Assembly: GCF_001556185.1 (NCBI RefSeq)
Contig: NZ_LSIJ01000001.1
Location: 87,400-151,399 of the forward strand
Length of the DNA stretch: 64,000 nt
Direction of reading: 5' to 3'
DNA from: Sphingomonas sp. CCH10-B3
Lineage (GTDB): Bacteria > Pseudomonadota > Alphaproteobacteria > Sphingomonadales > Sphingomonadaceae
In this document: positions 44,676 through 53,220 of the stretch, in pieces
Numbering within the stretch: position 1 is the stretch's first letter
Layout of the letters: each line of letters opens with the position of its first letter
Translations under genes and position numbers: made by a program
The notes under the pieces: model-generated
What the model saw: the letters and a program-made list of their open reading frames with translations, nothing else
Database searches by the model: none
Told to the model about the DNA's origin: nothing

Positions 44676-46271
44676 ATGACTGATAATGTGAGAATCGCAA
44701 GACTGGCACTGTCACGTCGGGCCATGCTGCGCGGGTTTGGCGCGGCGGCAGTGGCAGCCATGGCCTATCGACCTTGGGCACAGGCATGGGCCGATCCGAT
44801 TTTCCTGCGCTATCCGTTTCAACTCGGCATCGCATCCGGCGACCCTGCACCGGACGGCTTCGTGCTTTGGACGCGGTTGGCACCGGAGCCGCTCGCGATC
44901 GACCATGGGATGCCAGCGCTCGCGGTGCCGGTGGAATGGGAAGTCGCCGAAGACGACAGCTTCCGGATGATCGCGCAGAAGGGAACAGCTCTCGCCCGAC
45001 CCGAGCTTGGCCATGCCGTTCATGTCGAAGTGGCCGGTTTGAAGCCTGGTCGGCCCTATTGGTATCGGTTCATTGCTGGTCGTGAGCGCAGTGCCGTTGG
45101 CCGGGCAATGACGACCCCGGCAATCGGCACGCGGTTGGACCATGTCCGCTTCGCGGTTGCAGGTTGCCAGCATTACGAACAGGGTTTTTTCACTGCTCAC
45201 CGCTATTTGTCGCGTGAACAGATCGACTTCGTCTTCTGCTACGGCGACTATATCTACGAAGGGCGAGGCGATCGGCTACGCCAGACGCGTGAAGGCCCGG
45301 TCGAGCCAATCCGGCGGCACGAAGGTAACGAGATTTACTCGATCATCGATTACCGTCGGCGCTACGCCCAGTATAAGATGGATGCGGATCTGCAGGCAGC
45401 GCACGCTGCGGCGCCCTGGCTGGTCGTTTATGACGATCACGAAATCGACAATAACTGGGCCGACGCACTCGATCAGGACGATACCCCGCCAGCGATCTTT
45501 GCGCTGCGCCGTCAGATGGCGCTCCAGGCCTATTATGAACATATGCCGCTGCGTGCCGCTTCGTTGCCGATCGGGCCAGCAATGCAGCTTTACCGTCAGA
45601 TTGCCTTCGGTGAATTGGTCGATATCAACCTGCTCGATACGCGCCAGTACCGGACCGATCAGCCCTGCGGCGATCGCTGGCGGAGCGATTGCCCCGGCGC
45701 AACGCGTCCCGACGCGCAAATGCTCGGCGCAAAGCAGGAAGCTTGGCTGGTCGATCGGCTCGCCAAGTCCAAGGCACAATGGAAAACGCTGGCGCAGCAG
45801 GTGATGGTCATGGACCTCGATCGCAGCGCGGATCCCGGCATCACCTATAACCTCGATAGCTGGAACGGTTACCGCGTACCGCGCGCACGGTTGCTCAGCG
45901 GCATTCAGGAACGGCGAATCGATAATGTCGTGGTTCTGACCGGCGATGAGCACCAGAATTATGCCGGGGAACTTCATCTCGACGGTCGCCAGCCCGGCCC
46001 CCGAGCCATAGCGACTGAATTCGTCGCCACATCAATTACATCGGGCGGCGACGGCACCGATATTCGCGCTGACGCGAAATGGGTGCAAGCGAACAATCCG
46101 CAGCTCAAATTCAACAACGCACAGCGTGGCTATGTCGTTTGCGATGTCACGCGGGAGCGCTGGCAGAGCGAGTTCCGCGTCCTCGACAAGATTAGCGCGC
46201 CCGGCGGTGTGCTAACGACCCGGATAAAGCTGGCGGTGGCGGCCGGCGAGCCAAAGCTGGTTGCGGCGTGA
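44676..46271 (+). CDS. phoD: PhoD-type alkaline phosphatase/phosphodiesterase, Tat-exported
   Basis: A 531-residue PhoD-family metalloenzyme releasing phosphate from mono- and diesters. The N-terminal SRRAMLRGFGAAAVAAMAY is a twin-arginine signal. FQLGIASGDPAPDGFVLWTRLAPEPL is the conserved N-terminal PhoD domain. Metal-site motifs are AGCQHYEQGFFTAHRYL, FCYGDYIYEG, VVYDDHEIDNNW, LLDTRQYR, VVLTGDEHQNYAGEL and EFVATSITSGGDG. Placed after the S1/P1 nuclease and AraC genes, it would remove phosphate from nucleotides. No Pho box was recognised in front. Confidence 0.93.
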   Translation: MTDNVRIARLALSRRAMLRGFGAAAVAAMAYRPWAQAWADPIFLRYPFQLGIASGDPAPDGFVLWTRLAPEPLAIDHGMPALAVPVEWEVAEDDSFRMIAQKGTALARPELGHAVHVEVAGLKPGRPYWYRFIAGRERSAVGRAMTTPAIGTRLDHVRFAVAGCQHYEQGFFTAHRYLSREQIDFVFCYGDYIYEGRGDRLRQTREGPVEPIRRHEGNEIYSIIDYRRRYAQYKMDADLQAAHAAAPWLVVYDDHEIDNNWADALDQDDTPPAIFALRRQMALQAYYEHMPLRAASLPIGPAMQLYRQIAFGELVDINLLDTRQYRTDQPCGDRWRSDCPGATRPDAQMLGAKQEAWLVDRLAKSKAQWKTLAQQVMVMDLDRSADPGITYNLDSWNGYRVPRARLLSGIQERRIDNVVVLTGDEHQNYAGELHLDGRQPGPRAIATEFVATSITSGGDGTDIRADAKWVQANNPQLKFNNAQRGYVVCDVTRERWQSEFRVLDKISAPGGVLTTRIKLAVAAGEPKLVAA

Positions 46272-46662
46272 CGATGGCTTGCTAAATCCGCAATGAGCCG
46301 TTCGGATCGACAGCGGCTGCCCGCCGGTAAAGAGCCGTTAATCCCTGCGGCAGGTTTGGTTTCGGCTGAACAGGCCCCGGAAGGCCGGTGCCGCGATGGC
46401 TGGTCCCCCCGAAGCCATCTCCACCGACGGCCAATTGTGGTCACGCCACGATAGAGCGCGGGAGCGAAAGCCAGACGCACGGCGGATGACAGCGTCAAGC
46501 GCTGGGAGTCGCGTGCAGTGCCGGGCGGAGGCACTTCCCCGCATGCCGGGGCTTGCCGGAGCCAATCAGACAAAATGCGCTCAATCGTTGCCAGCACTCG
46601 TTGTGAGGGATTGATATGATACACTATTACCATTAACGCCCGGAGCACTCAGGGAGAATGAT
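46272..46662. other. 391-base intergenic region before the ZnuD-like receptor
   Basis: No gene. There is one small inverted repeat (GATGGCT at 46395-46401 against AGCCATC at 46413-46419). The last 60 bases are AT-rich and contain the Zur-like site, followed by AGGGAGAA as ribosome-binding site in front of the ATG at 46663. Confidence 0.6.
46613..46635. promoter_or_regulatory. Zur-box-like element upstream of the TonB receptor
   Basis: The 23 bases from 46613 to 46635 (starting GATATGATACACTATTACC) match the proteobacterial Zur consensus, as I recall it (GAAATG-TTATA-N-TATAA-CATTTC), at 16 of 23 positions, counting the central N. It lies 28-50 bases before the receptor start, where a repressor would block transcription. 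Zinc control is inferred from this match and the ZnuD-like receptor. Confidence 0.4.
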
Positions 46663-48804
46663 ATGAAGAAGGCGTGTTTTGGCAGCAGTTTGATCGCGCT
46701 TGCGTTTTCGACCGGGGCAATGGCGCAGACTGCACCGGCCGATGCGAGCAAGGAACGCGAAGGCACCGAAGTCATTGTAACGGCGCTGATCAACACCAGC
46801 GAGAGCGACGTGCTGCAGGGCACGTCGGTGCTGAAAGGCGATGAGCTGACGCGCCAGCTTCGTTCGACGATCGGTGAAACGCTGGCGCGCCAGCCCGGCG
46901 TGTCGGCGACCAGCTTCGGTCCCAATGCCTCGCGCCCCATCCTCCGCGGTTTTCAGGGCGAGCGAATCCGTGTGCTGACCGACGGAATCGGATCGATCGA
47001 CGTATCGAATACCAGCGTTGACCATGCCGTCGTCATCGATCCGTTGCTGGCTGAGCGCGTCGAAGTGCTGCGTGGTCCGGCTGCGCTGTTGTTCGGCTCG
47101 TCCGCCGTCGGCGGCGTGGTCAACGTTTTCGATCGCCGCATCCCGCGCGCCATCCCCGAAAATGGCTACCGCCTCGACGCGATCGGTACCTATGGCTCGG
47201 CGGCGAACGAACGTTCGTTCGCGGGCGCAGGCGATGTCGCGATCGGTGGCAAGCTGGTGCTGCACGCCGACGGCTCCTATTTGAGAACCGACGATCTGCG
47301 CACCGGCAGTGGTTTCCTCCTCGCGCGTCAGGCCCGCGCCGCAGCCCTTTCGCAAGTGGGGCTGCCGCAGGTTGTGCCCGATGGTGAGGAGCCGATCGAC
47401 TTCGCGGCGACCGCCAATCTGCGCAACCGCCTGCCCAACTCGGCCGCCGAGACCTGGACCGCCGGTGTCGGCGCCTCGATCATCACCGATACGGGTAATC
47501 TCGGCATCAGCTACAGCCATTATAACAGCCTCTACGGCGTGCCGATCCGCTTTGCGACGCAGGTCGGGCAAGAGCAGGAAGCGCCCCGGCTCGACGTGGT
47601 GCAAAATCGCGTCGATCTGCGGGGCGAGGTCCAGACCGGTGGCGACTTCCTCGACCGCATCCGCATTCGCGCGGGCCATGCGACCTATCGCCATTTCGAG
47701 CTCGAGCCCGACGGAGCGATCGGCACCGCCTTTTTCAATAACGGGATCGAGGGGCGGCTCGAGCTGGTCCAGGCCAACCGGGGCGGGTGGCGTGGCGCCT
47801 CGGGCGTGCAATATTTCAACCGGCAGTTCAATGTGGTGGGCGACGAAGCTTTCCTGCCGCGCAACGAAACCGACCAGATCGGTCTCTTCACCCTCCAGAG
47901 CTTCGAGACCGGACGCGTCCGGGTCGAAGGCGGGGTGCGCTACGAGCGCACGACGCTCAGCGCCAAGACGCTATCGGACGACCTCCGCTTCTTCGGCGGC
48001 AAGCGGACGTTCGATGCGGTCTCGGGATCGCTGGGCGTTTCCTACGGCGTCACCGATGCCATCCGGATCGGCCTGAACGGGTCGCGCACCGAACGCGCGC
48101 CGTCGGGTGAAGAGCTGTTCGCCAACGGCCCGCATGCGGGCACCCAGGCCTATGAACTCGGTAGCCCCAACTTCGCGCTCGAAAAAAGCTGGGGGCTTGA
48201 AGCGACGATTCACGCCCATGGCGACGGGTTCAGCTTCGATGCGTCGGCCTATTACAACTGGTTCTCGAATTACATTTCGGAAAATCAGGTCGATCAGTCA
48301 GTCTGCGAAACCGCCGCCGCGCCATCGGGCCGCGACGTCGATCTGCCGTGCTTCCAATATCAGCAGGCCGATGCGCGTTACTATGGCTTCGAAGTCGAGG
48401 GTTCGGTTCGCGTCGCACGCCTTGGCGGGTACACCATCAACGCCGACATGCTCGCCGACTATGTCCGGGCAGACATTACCAATGGCGGGCCGGTGCCCCG
48501 CATTCCGCCGCTCCGCCTGCTCGGCGGTGTCGAAGCGCAGGGAGACAAGCTGTCCGGCCGTATCGAAGTGGAGCATTCGTTCAAGCAGGACCGAGTGACG
48601 GTGTTCGAGACGTCAACGGACGCCTTCACGCTGGTCAATGCGTCCATCGCTTTTGCGCCGTTCGGGCGGGACAGTCGCACGACGATTCTGGTCAGCGCGA
48701 ACAATCTGTTCGACCAAATCGCTCGGCGCCATTCGAGCTTCCTAAAGGATTTCGCACCGCTCGCCGGTCGCGATGTCCGGGTCACGCTCCGGGTCGGCCT
48801 GTAA
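46663..48804 (+). CDS. TonB-dependent receptor, ZnuD-like
   Basis: A 713-residue outer-membrane receptor. The signal peptide is KKACFGSSLIALAFSTGAMAQ, the plug contains TLARQPGVSATSFGPNASRP, LRGFQGERIRVLTDGIGSID, VEVLRGPAALLFGSSAVGGVVN, and the barrel ends RDVRVTLRVGL. The plug closely resembles ZnuD and related zinc/copper receptors. The His-rich extracellular loop of neisserial ZnuD is not evident at the corresponding SYSHYNSLYGVP segment. Single transcription unit with a Zur-like site in front. The metal is inferred. Confidence 0.9.
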   Translation: MKKACFGSSLIALAFSTGAMAQTAPADASKEREGTEVIVTALINTSESDVLQGTSVLKGDELTRQLRSTIGETLARQPGVSATSFGPNASRPILRGFQGERIRVLTDGIGSIDVSNTSVDHAVVIDPLLAERVEVLRGPAALLFGSSAVGGVVNVFDRRIPRAIPENGYRLDAIGTYGSAANERSFAGAGDVAIGGKLVLHADGSYLRTDDLRTGSGFLLARQARAAALSQVGLPQVVPDGEEPIDFAATANLRNRLPNSAAETWTAGVGASIITDTGNLGISYSHYNSLYGVPIRFATQVGQEQEAPRLDVVQNRVDLRGEVQTGGDFLDRIRIRAGHATYRHFELEPDGAIGTAFFNNGIEGRLELVQANRGGWRGASGVQYFNRQFNVVGDEAFLPRNETDQIGLFTLQSFETGRVRVEGGVRYERTTLSAKTLSDDLRFFGGKRTFDAVSGSLGVSYGVTDAIRIGLNGSRTERAPSGEELFANGPHAGTQAYELGSPNFALEKSWGLEATIHAHGDGFSFDASAYYNWFSNYISENQVDQSVCETAAAPSGRDVDLPCFQYQQADARYYGFEVEGSVRVARLGGYTINADMLADYVRADITNGGPVPRIPPLRLLGGVEAQGDKLSGRIEVEHSFKQDRVTVFETSTDAFTLVNASIAFAPFGRDSRTTILVSANNLFDQIARRHSSFLKDFAPLAGRDVRVTLRVGL

Positions 48805-48820
48805 CCAGCCAACAGGGGAC

Positions 48821-48851
48821 GGCGGTGGTGAGGAGGCCCCTCACTGCCGCC
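48821..48851 (+). terminator. terminator-like hairpin after the ZnuD-like receptor
   Basis: GGCGGTGGTGAGG pairs with CCTCACTGCCGCC over 13 positions (two G-T wobbles) around a 5-base loop, 17 bases after the receptor stop. No T-run follows, so termination efficiency is uncertain. Confidence 0.4.
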
Positions 48852-48975
48852 AACTGATCCTGTCAGTGCGGTCGACGGGGCCGCAAATCAGGATCCGCCT
48901 CGGGCGCTCAAACTTCAGCCTACCGCCACCCGGTCAGTCCGGCGCGATCACCAGTCGACAAGTCATTGATGCGGC

Positions 48976-49051
48976 TGGTGGAGCTGAGGGGAATCGAACC
49001 CCTGACCTCTGCAGTGCGATTGCAGCGCTCTCCCATCTGAGCTACAGCCCC
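48976..49051 (-). tRNA. tRNA-Ala(CGC)
   Basis: A 76-base tRNA on the minus strand, starting GGGGCTGTAGCTCAGATGGG and ending with the encoded CCA. The acceptor stem pairs GGGGCT with AGCTCC, one terminal G-T-type mismatch aside. The anticodon stem is CTGCA/TGCAG with loop ATCGCAC, giving anticodon CGC for alanine (GCG codons, which are abundant in this genome). The T arm GGTTCGATTC is canonical. Confidence 0.95.
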
Positions 49052-49240
49052 GCCGCCGGAGCGGACGCCATTAGCGCCCCCGCGCGAGCGACGCAACTGC
49101 CGGATTGGGGCGCGGACGTGCACGCCCAGCCGCCCGTCATTAGCGCCCAATCCCGGAACCATCGCGCCGCCCAAAGCTTGGTTGGTCAGGAGGCAGCTGC
49201 GTTCCTGCGGCTGCATTCTGCTTGCCTCAAGGAGAGTGTG

Positions 49241-50302
49241 ATGGGCTATTCCCGCAACGAACAAAATGCCGACCAGCCGGGCGATTTCGACACATCCGAC
49301 GCGACCGGTCGCTATGGCTATGGCGCCCGGCCCGGCGATCGCTCAAGCGCACGCCGCTACGCCGCCGCCGGCTATTTCGATCAGGATCGCGGCCAGCACG
49401 AGAGCAGCTATCAGGACAGCGATTACCGTGATCGGGGCTATCAGGATCGCGGTTATGGCAGCGGCAGCTACGCCTCGGGCCGTGATCGGGGCTATGGCTA
49501 TGTCGATCGCCACCGCGGGCCAAGTGGCAGCGGGGGCGGCGAGCCGGACTGGCGTGGCGCGTCGGGCTATGGTCCTTATGGCCAGCGTGCCGATCAGGAC
49601 CAGCGCTATGGGCAGGGCGGCTATGGCCAAGGTGGCTACGACCAGGGCTTCCGCGCGGGCGGTTATGATCAGTCCGATTACGGGCGTGATAATTGGGTGA
49701 AGCGGAGCCACGGCGGCGCCAATCAGCATCGCCACGATGATCGCGGTCGGCGCTATGGCGGCAGCGACGTCTATGACCGCGACGAACGCGGCTTCATCGC
49801 GCGTGCAGGGGACGAAGTGCGCAGCTGGTTCGGCGATGACGATGCCGCGCGGCGCCGCGATCTCGACCAGCGCTTCGACGCCAGCGACGACCATGACTAT
49901 TATAGCTGGCGCCGCAGCCAGATCGATGCGCTCGACCGCGACTATGCCGAATATCGCCGCGAGAACCAGGCGAAGTTCCATGGCGAATTCAACAATTGGC
50001 GCAACGAGCGCCAGGGGCAGCGCTCGTCGCTGTCGCGTGTCCACGAGCATATGGAAGTCGTCGGGTCGGACGGTGTCCACGTCGGCACGGTCGACAAGGT
50101 GCGCGGCGACCGCATCATCCTGACCAAGAATGATGCCAACGCCGACGGCAAGCATCATTCGATTCCGTCGCGCTGGATCGAGACGGTCGATGACAAGGTG
50201 ACGATCCGCAAGACCGCGCAGGCGGCAATGGATCACTGGCGCGAGGAAGAGCGCGCCAGCGACGACGACAGCCGCAGCGCCTTCGGCTTTTCGGGCAGCT
50301 GA
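49241..50302 (+). CDS. G/Y/D/R-rich low-complexity protein with C-terminal DUF2171
   Basis: A 353-residue protein. Residues ~1-210 are a low-complexity tract built from short Gly/Tyr/Asp/Arg/Gln/Ser units such as DRGYQDRGYGSG and GYGQGGYDQGFRAGGYDQSDYG. A charged linker follows, then a C-terminal DUF2171/PRC-like beta domain (VHEHMEVVGSDGVHVGTVDKVRGDRIILT; HHSIPSRWIETVDDKVTI). No signal peptide. AAGGAG at 49229-49234 sets the ATG at 49241. Function unknown; the composition suggests a disordered, self-associating segment. A strong terminator follows. Confidence 0.88.
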   Translation: MGYSRNEQNADQPGDFDTSDATGRYGYGARPGDRSSARRYAAAGYFDQDRGQHESSYQDSDYRDRGYQDRGYGSGSYASGRDRGYGYVDRHRGPSGSGGGEPDWRGASGYGPYGQRADQDQRYGQGGYGQGGYDQGFRAGGYDQSDYGRDNWVKRSHGGANQHRHDDRGRRYGGSDVYDRDERGFIARAGDEVRSWFGDDDAARRRDLDQRFDASDDHDYYSWRRSQIDALDRDYAEYRRENQAKFHGEFNNWRNERQGQRSSLSRVHEHMEVVGSDGVHVGTVDKVRGDRIILTKNDANADGKHHSIPSRWIETVDDKVTIRKTAQAAMDHWREEERASDDDSRSAFGFSGS

Positions 50303-50326
50303 CCGCTGATCTGCTGAGGGGCCATC

Positions 50327-50360
50327 AAGGGCTCGGGCGCTTGCCGCCCGGGCCCTTTTT
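50327..50360 (+). terminator. rho-independent terminator after the DUF2171 gene
   Basis: AAGGGCTCGGGCG (50327-50339) pairs over 13 positions (one G-T) with CGCCCGGGCCCTT (50345-50357), loop CTTGC, followed by T's to 50360. It begins 24 bases after the DUF2171 stop. This is the clearest intrinsic terminator in the window. Confidence 0.85.
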
Positions 50361-50426
50361 GCGTTGCGCATCGCAACGCTTCACGCCTAGGCTCACAGTT
50401 GAAATCATAAATTGAGGAGAGACTGC

Positions 50427-51416
50427 ATGGCTCAGGCTTGGACACTGGCATCGCGCCCCACCGGCACGCCGACGCACGACAATTTCGCGCTGGTCGACCT
50501 GCCGTCGGTCGCGCTCGAGCCCGGCCAGCTGCGCATCGCCAACCGCTGGCTGTCGGTCGATCCGTACATGCGCGGGCGGATGAACGACGTGAAAAGCTAT
50601 ACCCCGCCTTTCGCGCTCGGCGAGCCGATGCAGGGCGGCGCGGTCGGCGAAGTCGTCGAAAGCACGGCCGATGGCTATGCGATCGGCGATCTCGTGCTGC
50701 ACATGGCCGGCTGGCGCGACGAAGCAGTGATCCCGGCGGGGCAGGCGCAGAAGCTGCCGCCACTCGGCGTCGATCCGCAGGCGTTTCTGGGCCAGCTCGG
50801 CATGCCCGGCATGACTGCCTATTTCGGCCTGCTCGAGGTCGCAAGCGCCAAGCCCGGCGACGTCGTATTCGTGTCGGCTGCGGCAGGTGCGGTCGGCTCG
50901 ACCGTCGTCCAGATTGCCAAGGCCAAGGGCATGACGGTGATCGGCTCGGCGGGCGGCGCCGACAAATGCGCCTGGGTCGCCTCGCTCGGCGCCGATGCCG
51001 TGATCGATTACAAGGACGGTGCGCCGCTGCTCAAGCAGCTTGCCGCTGTCGCGCCGAACGGCATCGACGTTTATTTCGACAATGTCGGCGGCGAGCATCT
51101 CGACGCGGCGCTGGGCCTTGCCAACGAACGCGCGCGCTTTGCGATCTGCGGCATGATCGAGATGTACAACACTGGCGCCCCGACCCAGCTGCGCTTTGCC
51201 GCGCGCATCATCGGCGCGCGCATCCGCATCCAGGGCTTCATCGTCAGCGATTACATGAGCCGCGCCGGCGAATTCTACAACGAGATGGGCGGCTGGCTGC
51301 AGAGCGGGCAGCTGGTGCGCGAAGAGACGGTGCACGAAGGGCTGGCGGCGATGCCCGATGCTTTCCTTGGCCTGTTCAGCGGTGGCAACAAGGGCAAGAT
51401 GCTGGTGCGGGTGTGA
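50427..51416 (+). CDS. NADP-dependent MDR oxidoreductase (prostaglandin-reductase/LTB4DH-like)
   Basis: A 329-residue zinc-less medium-chain dehydrogenase reducing the double bond of alpha,beta-unsaturated carbonyls. Motifs: WLSVDPYMRGRMND, GQLGMPGMTAYFGLLEVA, VFVSAAAGAVGSTVVQIAKAKG (Rossmann AxxGxxG), GSAGGADKCAWV, YFDNVGGEHLDAAL and MLVRV at the end, matching the curA/PTGR group. GAGGAGAG in front supports the ATG at 50427 over one five codons earlier. Convergent with the PIN toxin gene, 7 bases apart. Confidence 0.93.
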   Translation: MAQAWTLASRPTGTPTHDNFALVDLPSVALEPGQLRIANRWLSVDPYMRGRMNDVKSYTPPFALGEPMQGGAVGEVVESTADGYAIGDLVLHMAGWRDEAVIPAGQAQKLPPLGVDPQAFLGQLGMPGMTAYFGLLEVASAKPGDVVFVSAAAGAVGSTVVQIAKAKGMTVIGSAGGADKCAWVASLGADAVIDYKDGAPLLKQLAAVAPNGIDVYFDNVGGEHLDAALGLANERARFAICGMIEMYNTGAPTQLRFAARIIGARIRIQGFIVSDYMSRAGEFYNEMGGWLQSGQLVREETVHEGLAAMPDAFLGLFSGGNKGKMLVRV

Positions 51417-51423
51417 TCAAGGT

Positions 51424-51882
51424 CTAACCGACCAGCGTCGAAAGCTTCGGGTGCCGCTCGCTCGCGAGCGGGTTGATGATCGTCAACCCGCGCACGACAA
51501 AGCCATGGTGCATGTCTTCGGATAACAGCAGCGTGCACCCGGCCTCGATCGCGGCCGTTACGATCAACGAATCCCAGAACTGAAAGCCGTGGTCGACCAT
51601 CAGGTCGGCTGCTGCGACCACGGTTTGACGTTCGCTCGCTGCCGTGCCGAAGCCGTCGGCAATTTCGAGAACAATAGCCCGCGCTTCAGCTGCGCTCTTC
51701 CCCGCACGCGCTAACACGACCATCAGTTCTCCGAGCGTTTGCGCAGGCGCAATCAAGCTCGTCGCGCTGGCGAGATCCGCAATCAGTCTCCGAACAATGT
51801 GAATTTTGGCGTCATCTTCGGCAACGCGCCTGACGCCGACAAAATAGGCGAGGATGTTGGTGTCCAGCGCAACGCGCTTCAT
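51424..51882 (-). CDS. PIN-domain toxin (VapC-like)
   Basis: A 152-residue PIN-domain RNase. It has the N-terminal LDTNILAYF with the first acidic residue (D7), TLGELMVVL with the second, and FWDSLIVTAAIEAGCTLLLSEDMHHGF with the later acidic pair. The start ATG overlaps the antitoxin stop (ATGA, 51879-51882), the usual antitoxin-first order. A frame beginning at 51921 reads inside the antitoxin gene. The cleaved RNA is unknown. Confidence 0.88.
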   Translation of the reverse strand: MKRVALDTNILAYFVGVRRVAEDDAKIHIVRRLIADLASATSLIAPAQTLGELMVVLARAGKSAAEARAIVLEIADGFGTAASERQTVVAAADLMVDHGFQFWDSLIVTAAIEAGCTLLLSEDMHHGFVVRGLTIINPLASERHPKLSTLVG

Positions 51883-52109
51883 TGGTATAAATCGTCGCGA
51901 GTCCAATTGCCGGCAGTGCAAATGGGCAAAGTTTCGACGAACGCCAACAACCGTTCGATTGCGCGCATTTCGCTTTGGCGATCGATCGGCACAACGCGTG
52001 CCACGGCGCGACCCCGCGACATAACGGTAAAGCTTTCGCCATCGGCCACATCGCGCAGCACTTCTGAAAAGCGCTGGTTAGCGTCGCTCGCTGAGATTGC
52101 CCGGTCCAT
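51879..52109 (-). CDS. Phd/YefM-family antitoxin
   Basis: A 76-residue antitoxin: ISASDANQRFSEVLRDVADGESFTVMSRGRAVARVVPID is the Phd/YefM DNA-binding domain, followed by a C-terminal toxin-binding segment (RAIERLLAFVETLPICTAGNWTRDDLY). It overlaps the PIN toxin by four bases. As in other such pairs it should neutralise the toxin and repress the operon. Confidence 0.88.
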   Translation of the reverse strand: MDRAISASDANQRFSEVLRDVADGESFTVMSRGRAVARVVPIDRQSEMRAIERLLAFVETLPICTAGNWTRDDLYQ

Positions 52110-52152
52110 GCTGGAGAATTTAGTGCTAAAACCTAAAAAAGCAATCGCTCGA

Positions 52153-53076
52153 TCAAATCCCCTCGCTGAACGTATCGCATTTGCCCGGATCGCCGGTGTC
52201 GAGTCCGCGCTTCAGCCATTTCATCCGGTCGGCACTGCTGCCATGCGTGAAGCTGTCGGGCACCACGCGGCCTTGCGCTTCGCGCTGGAGCGTGTCGTCG
52301 CCGATCGCATTCGCCGCCGTCAGCCCTTCCTCGATGTCGCCGGGGTCGAGCCGGTCGCGGTTCAGCGCGCCCCACACGCCGGCATAACAATCGGCCTGCA
52401 GCTCGAGCCGCACCGACAGCGCATTGCCTTCGCGCTCGCTGGCCCGCGCCTGCGCGCGCTGCACCTTGCCCGACGTGCCGAGCAGGTTCTGGATGTGGTG
52501 GCCGAATTCATGCGCCATCACATAATTGGCGGCAAAGTCGCCCTTGGCGCCGAAGCGATTGGCAAGCTCGTCGAAGAAGCTGGTGTCGAGATAGATGCCC
52601 TGGTCGCCGGGGCAATAGAATGGCCCCATCGCTGCCTGCGCGGCGCCGCACCCCGACCGGCCCGATCCACCGTAGAATTGCAGCGATGGCGGGTCATAGG
52701 GCTGGCCCGCTTGGCGGAACAATGCGCGCCAGGTGCGGTTGGCCGAGCTGAAGGCATCGCAGGCAGCCTTGCTGGCGGCATCGACGCGGCAGGCTTCGGC
52801 CGCCCCACCCTGACCAGTGCCGGCGGGCGGGGCGGAGGCAACTGGCCCTGATTCCGGCGCGCCACCCCCGCTCGACAGCAGCGGCAGACCGCCGCCGAAG
52901 AAGAACATCAGCGCGAGCAGCACCGCGACGCCGCCGCAGCCGAAACGGCTGAACACGAAGGGGAGCAGCCCGAGCAGCAAGCCGCCACCGCCGCCGCCAC
53001 CGCCAAACCCGAAGCCGCCCCCCTGGCCGCGCTGGTCGCCCACTTCAATGTCGTTGTCGAAATCGTCGAGCCGCAT
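52153..53076 (-). CDS. YpfJ-type neutral zinc metallopeptidase
   Basis: A 307-residue membrane-anchored protein of the PF04228 family. The N-terminus is a glycine-rich tract (GGFGFGGGGGGGG at about 19-32), followed by a membrane helix near 35-65 (with a Cys at 47), a Pro/Ala linker, and the peptidase domain with H189-E190-x-x-H193 in AHEFGHHIQNLLG. The end carries FTHGSSADRMKWLKRGLDTGD. Substrate unknown. It is transcribed leftward and diverges from the patatin gene. Confidence 0.9.
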   Translation of the reverse strand: MRLDDFDNDIEVGDQRGQGGGFGFGGGGGGGGLLLGLLPFVFSRFGCGGVAVLLALMFFFGGGLPLLSSGGGAPESGPVASAPPAGTGQGGAAEACRVDAASKAACDAFSSANRTWRALFRQAGQPYDPPSLQFYGGSGRSGCGAAQAAMGPFYCPGDQGIYLDTSFFDELANRFGAKGDFAANYVMAHEFGHHIQNLLGTSGKVQRAQARASEREGNALSVRLELQADCYAGVWGALNRDRLDPGDIEEGLTAANAIGDDTLQREAQGRVVPDSFTHGSSADRMKWLKRGLDTGDPGKCDTFSEGI

Positions 53077-53220
53077 TGCCGCCCCTTTGTCGTTTACGGG
53101 TCTCGTTACGCGGCATGAATGCGCAACTCGGCGCGGCGTTGCAAGCGATCAGACGCGGCTTGGACGCATGCCACCGAACGGGCGTTGATCGGGCCATCGA
53201 ATGGGGCCAAGGAAGCGGCC

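Larger units (their letters stand above)
48805..49240. other. 436-base gap holding a hairpin and tRNA-Ala
   Basis: Between the ZnuD-like receptor and the DUF2171 gene. It holds the hairpin at 48821-48851 and tRNA-Ala at 48976-49051 on the minus strand. The open frame running through it in register with the DUF2171 gene crosses the tRNA and is not coding. Confidence 0.7.

Noticed and set aside
48976..49051. tRNA-Ala as a possible integration site
   Set aside because: No integrase gene, direct repeat of the tRNA 3' end or island-like genes nearby.
48773..49240. Upstream extension of the DUF2171 protein frame
   Set aside because: It crosses the tRNA-Ala gene and the hairpin after the previous gene; the ATG at 49241 has AAGGAG in front.
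49343..50371. A 342-codon minus-strand frame rich in Ile/Ala/Val that looks like a membrane protein
   Set aside because: The hydrophobic pattern is just the reverse complement of the Gly/Tyr/Asp repeats in the DUF2171 gene; no ribosome-binding site.
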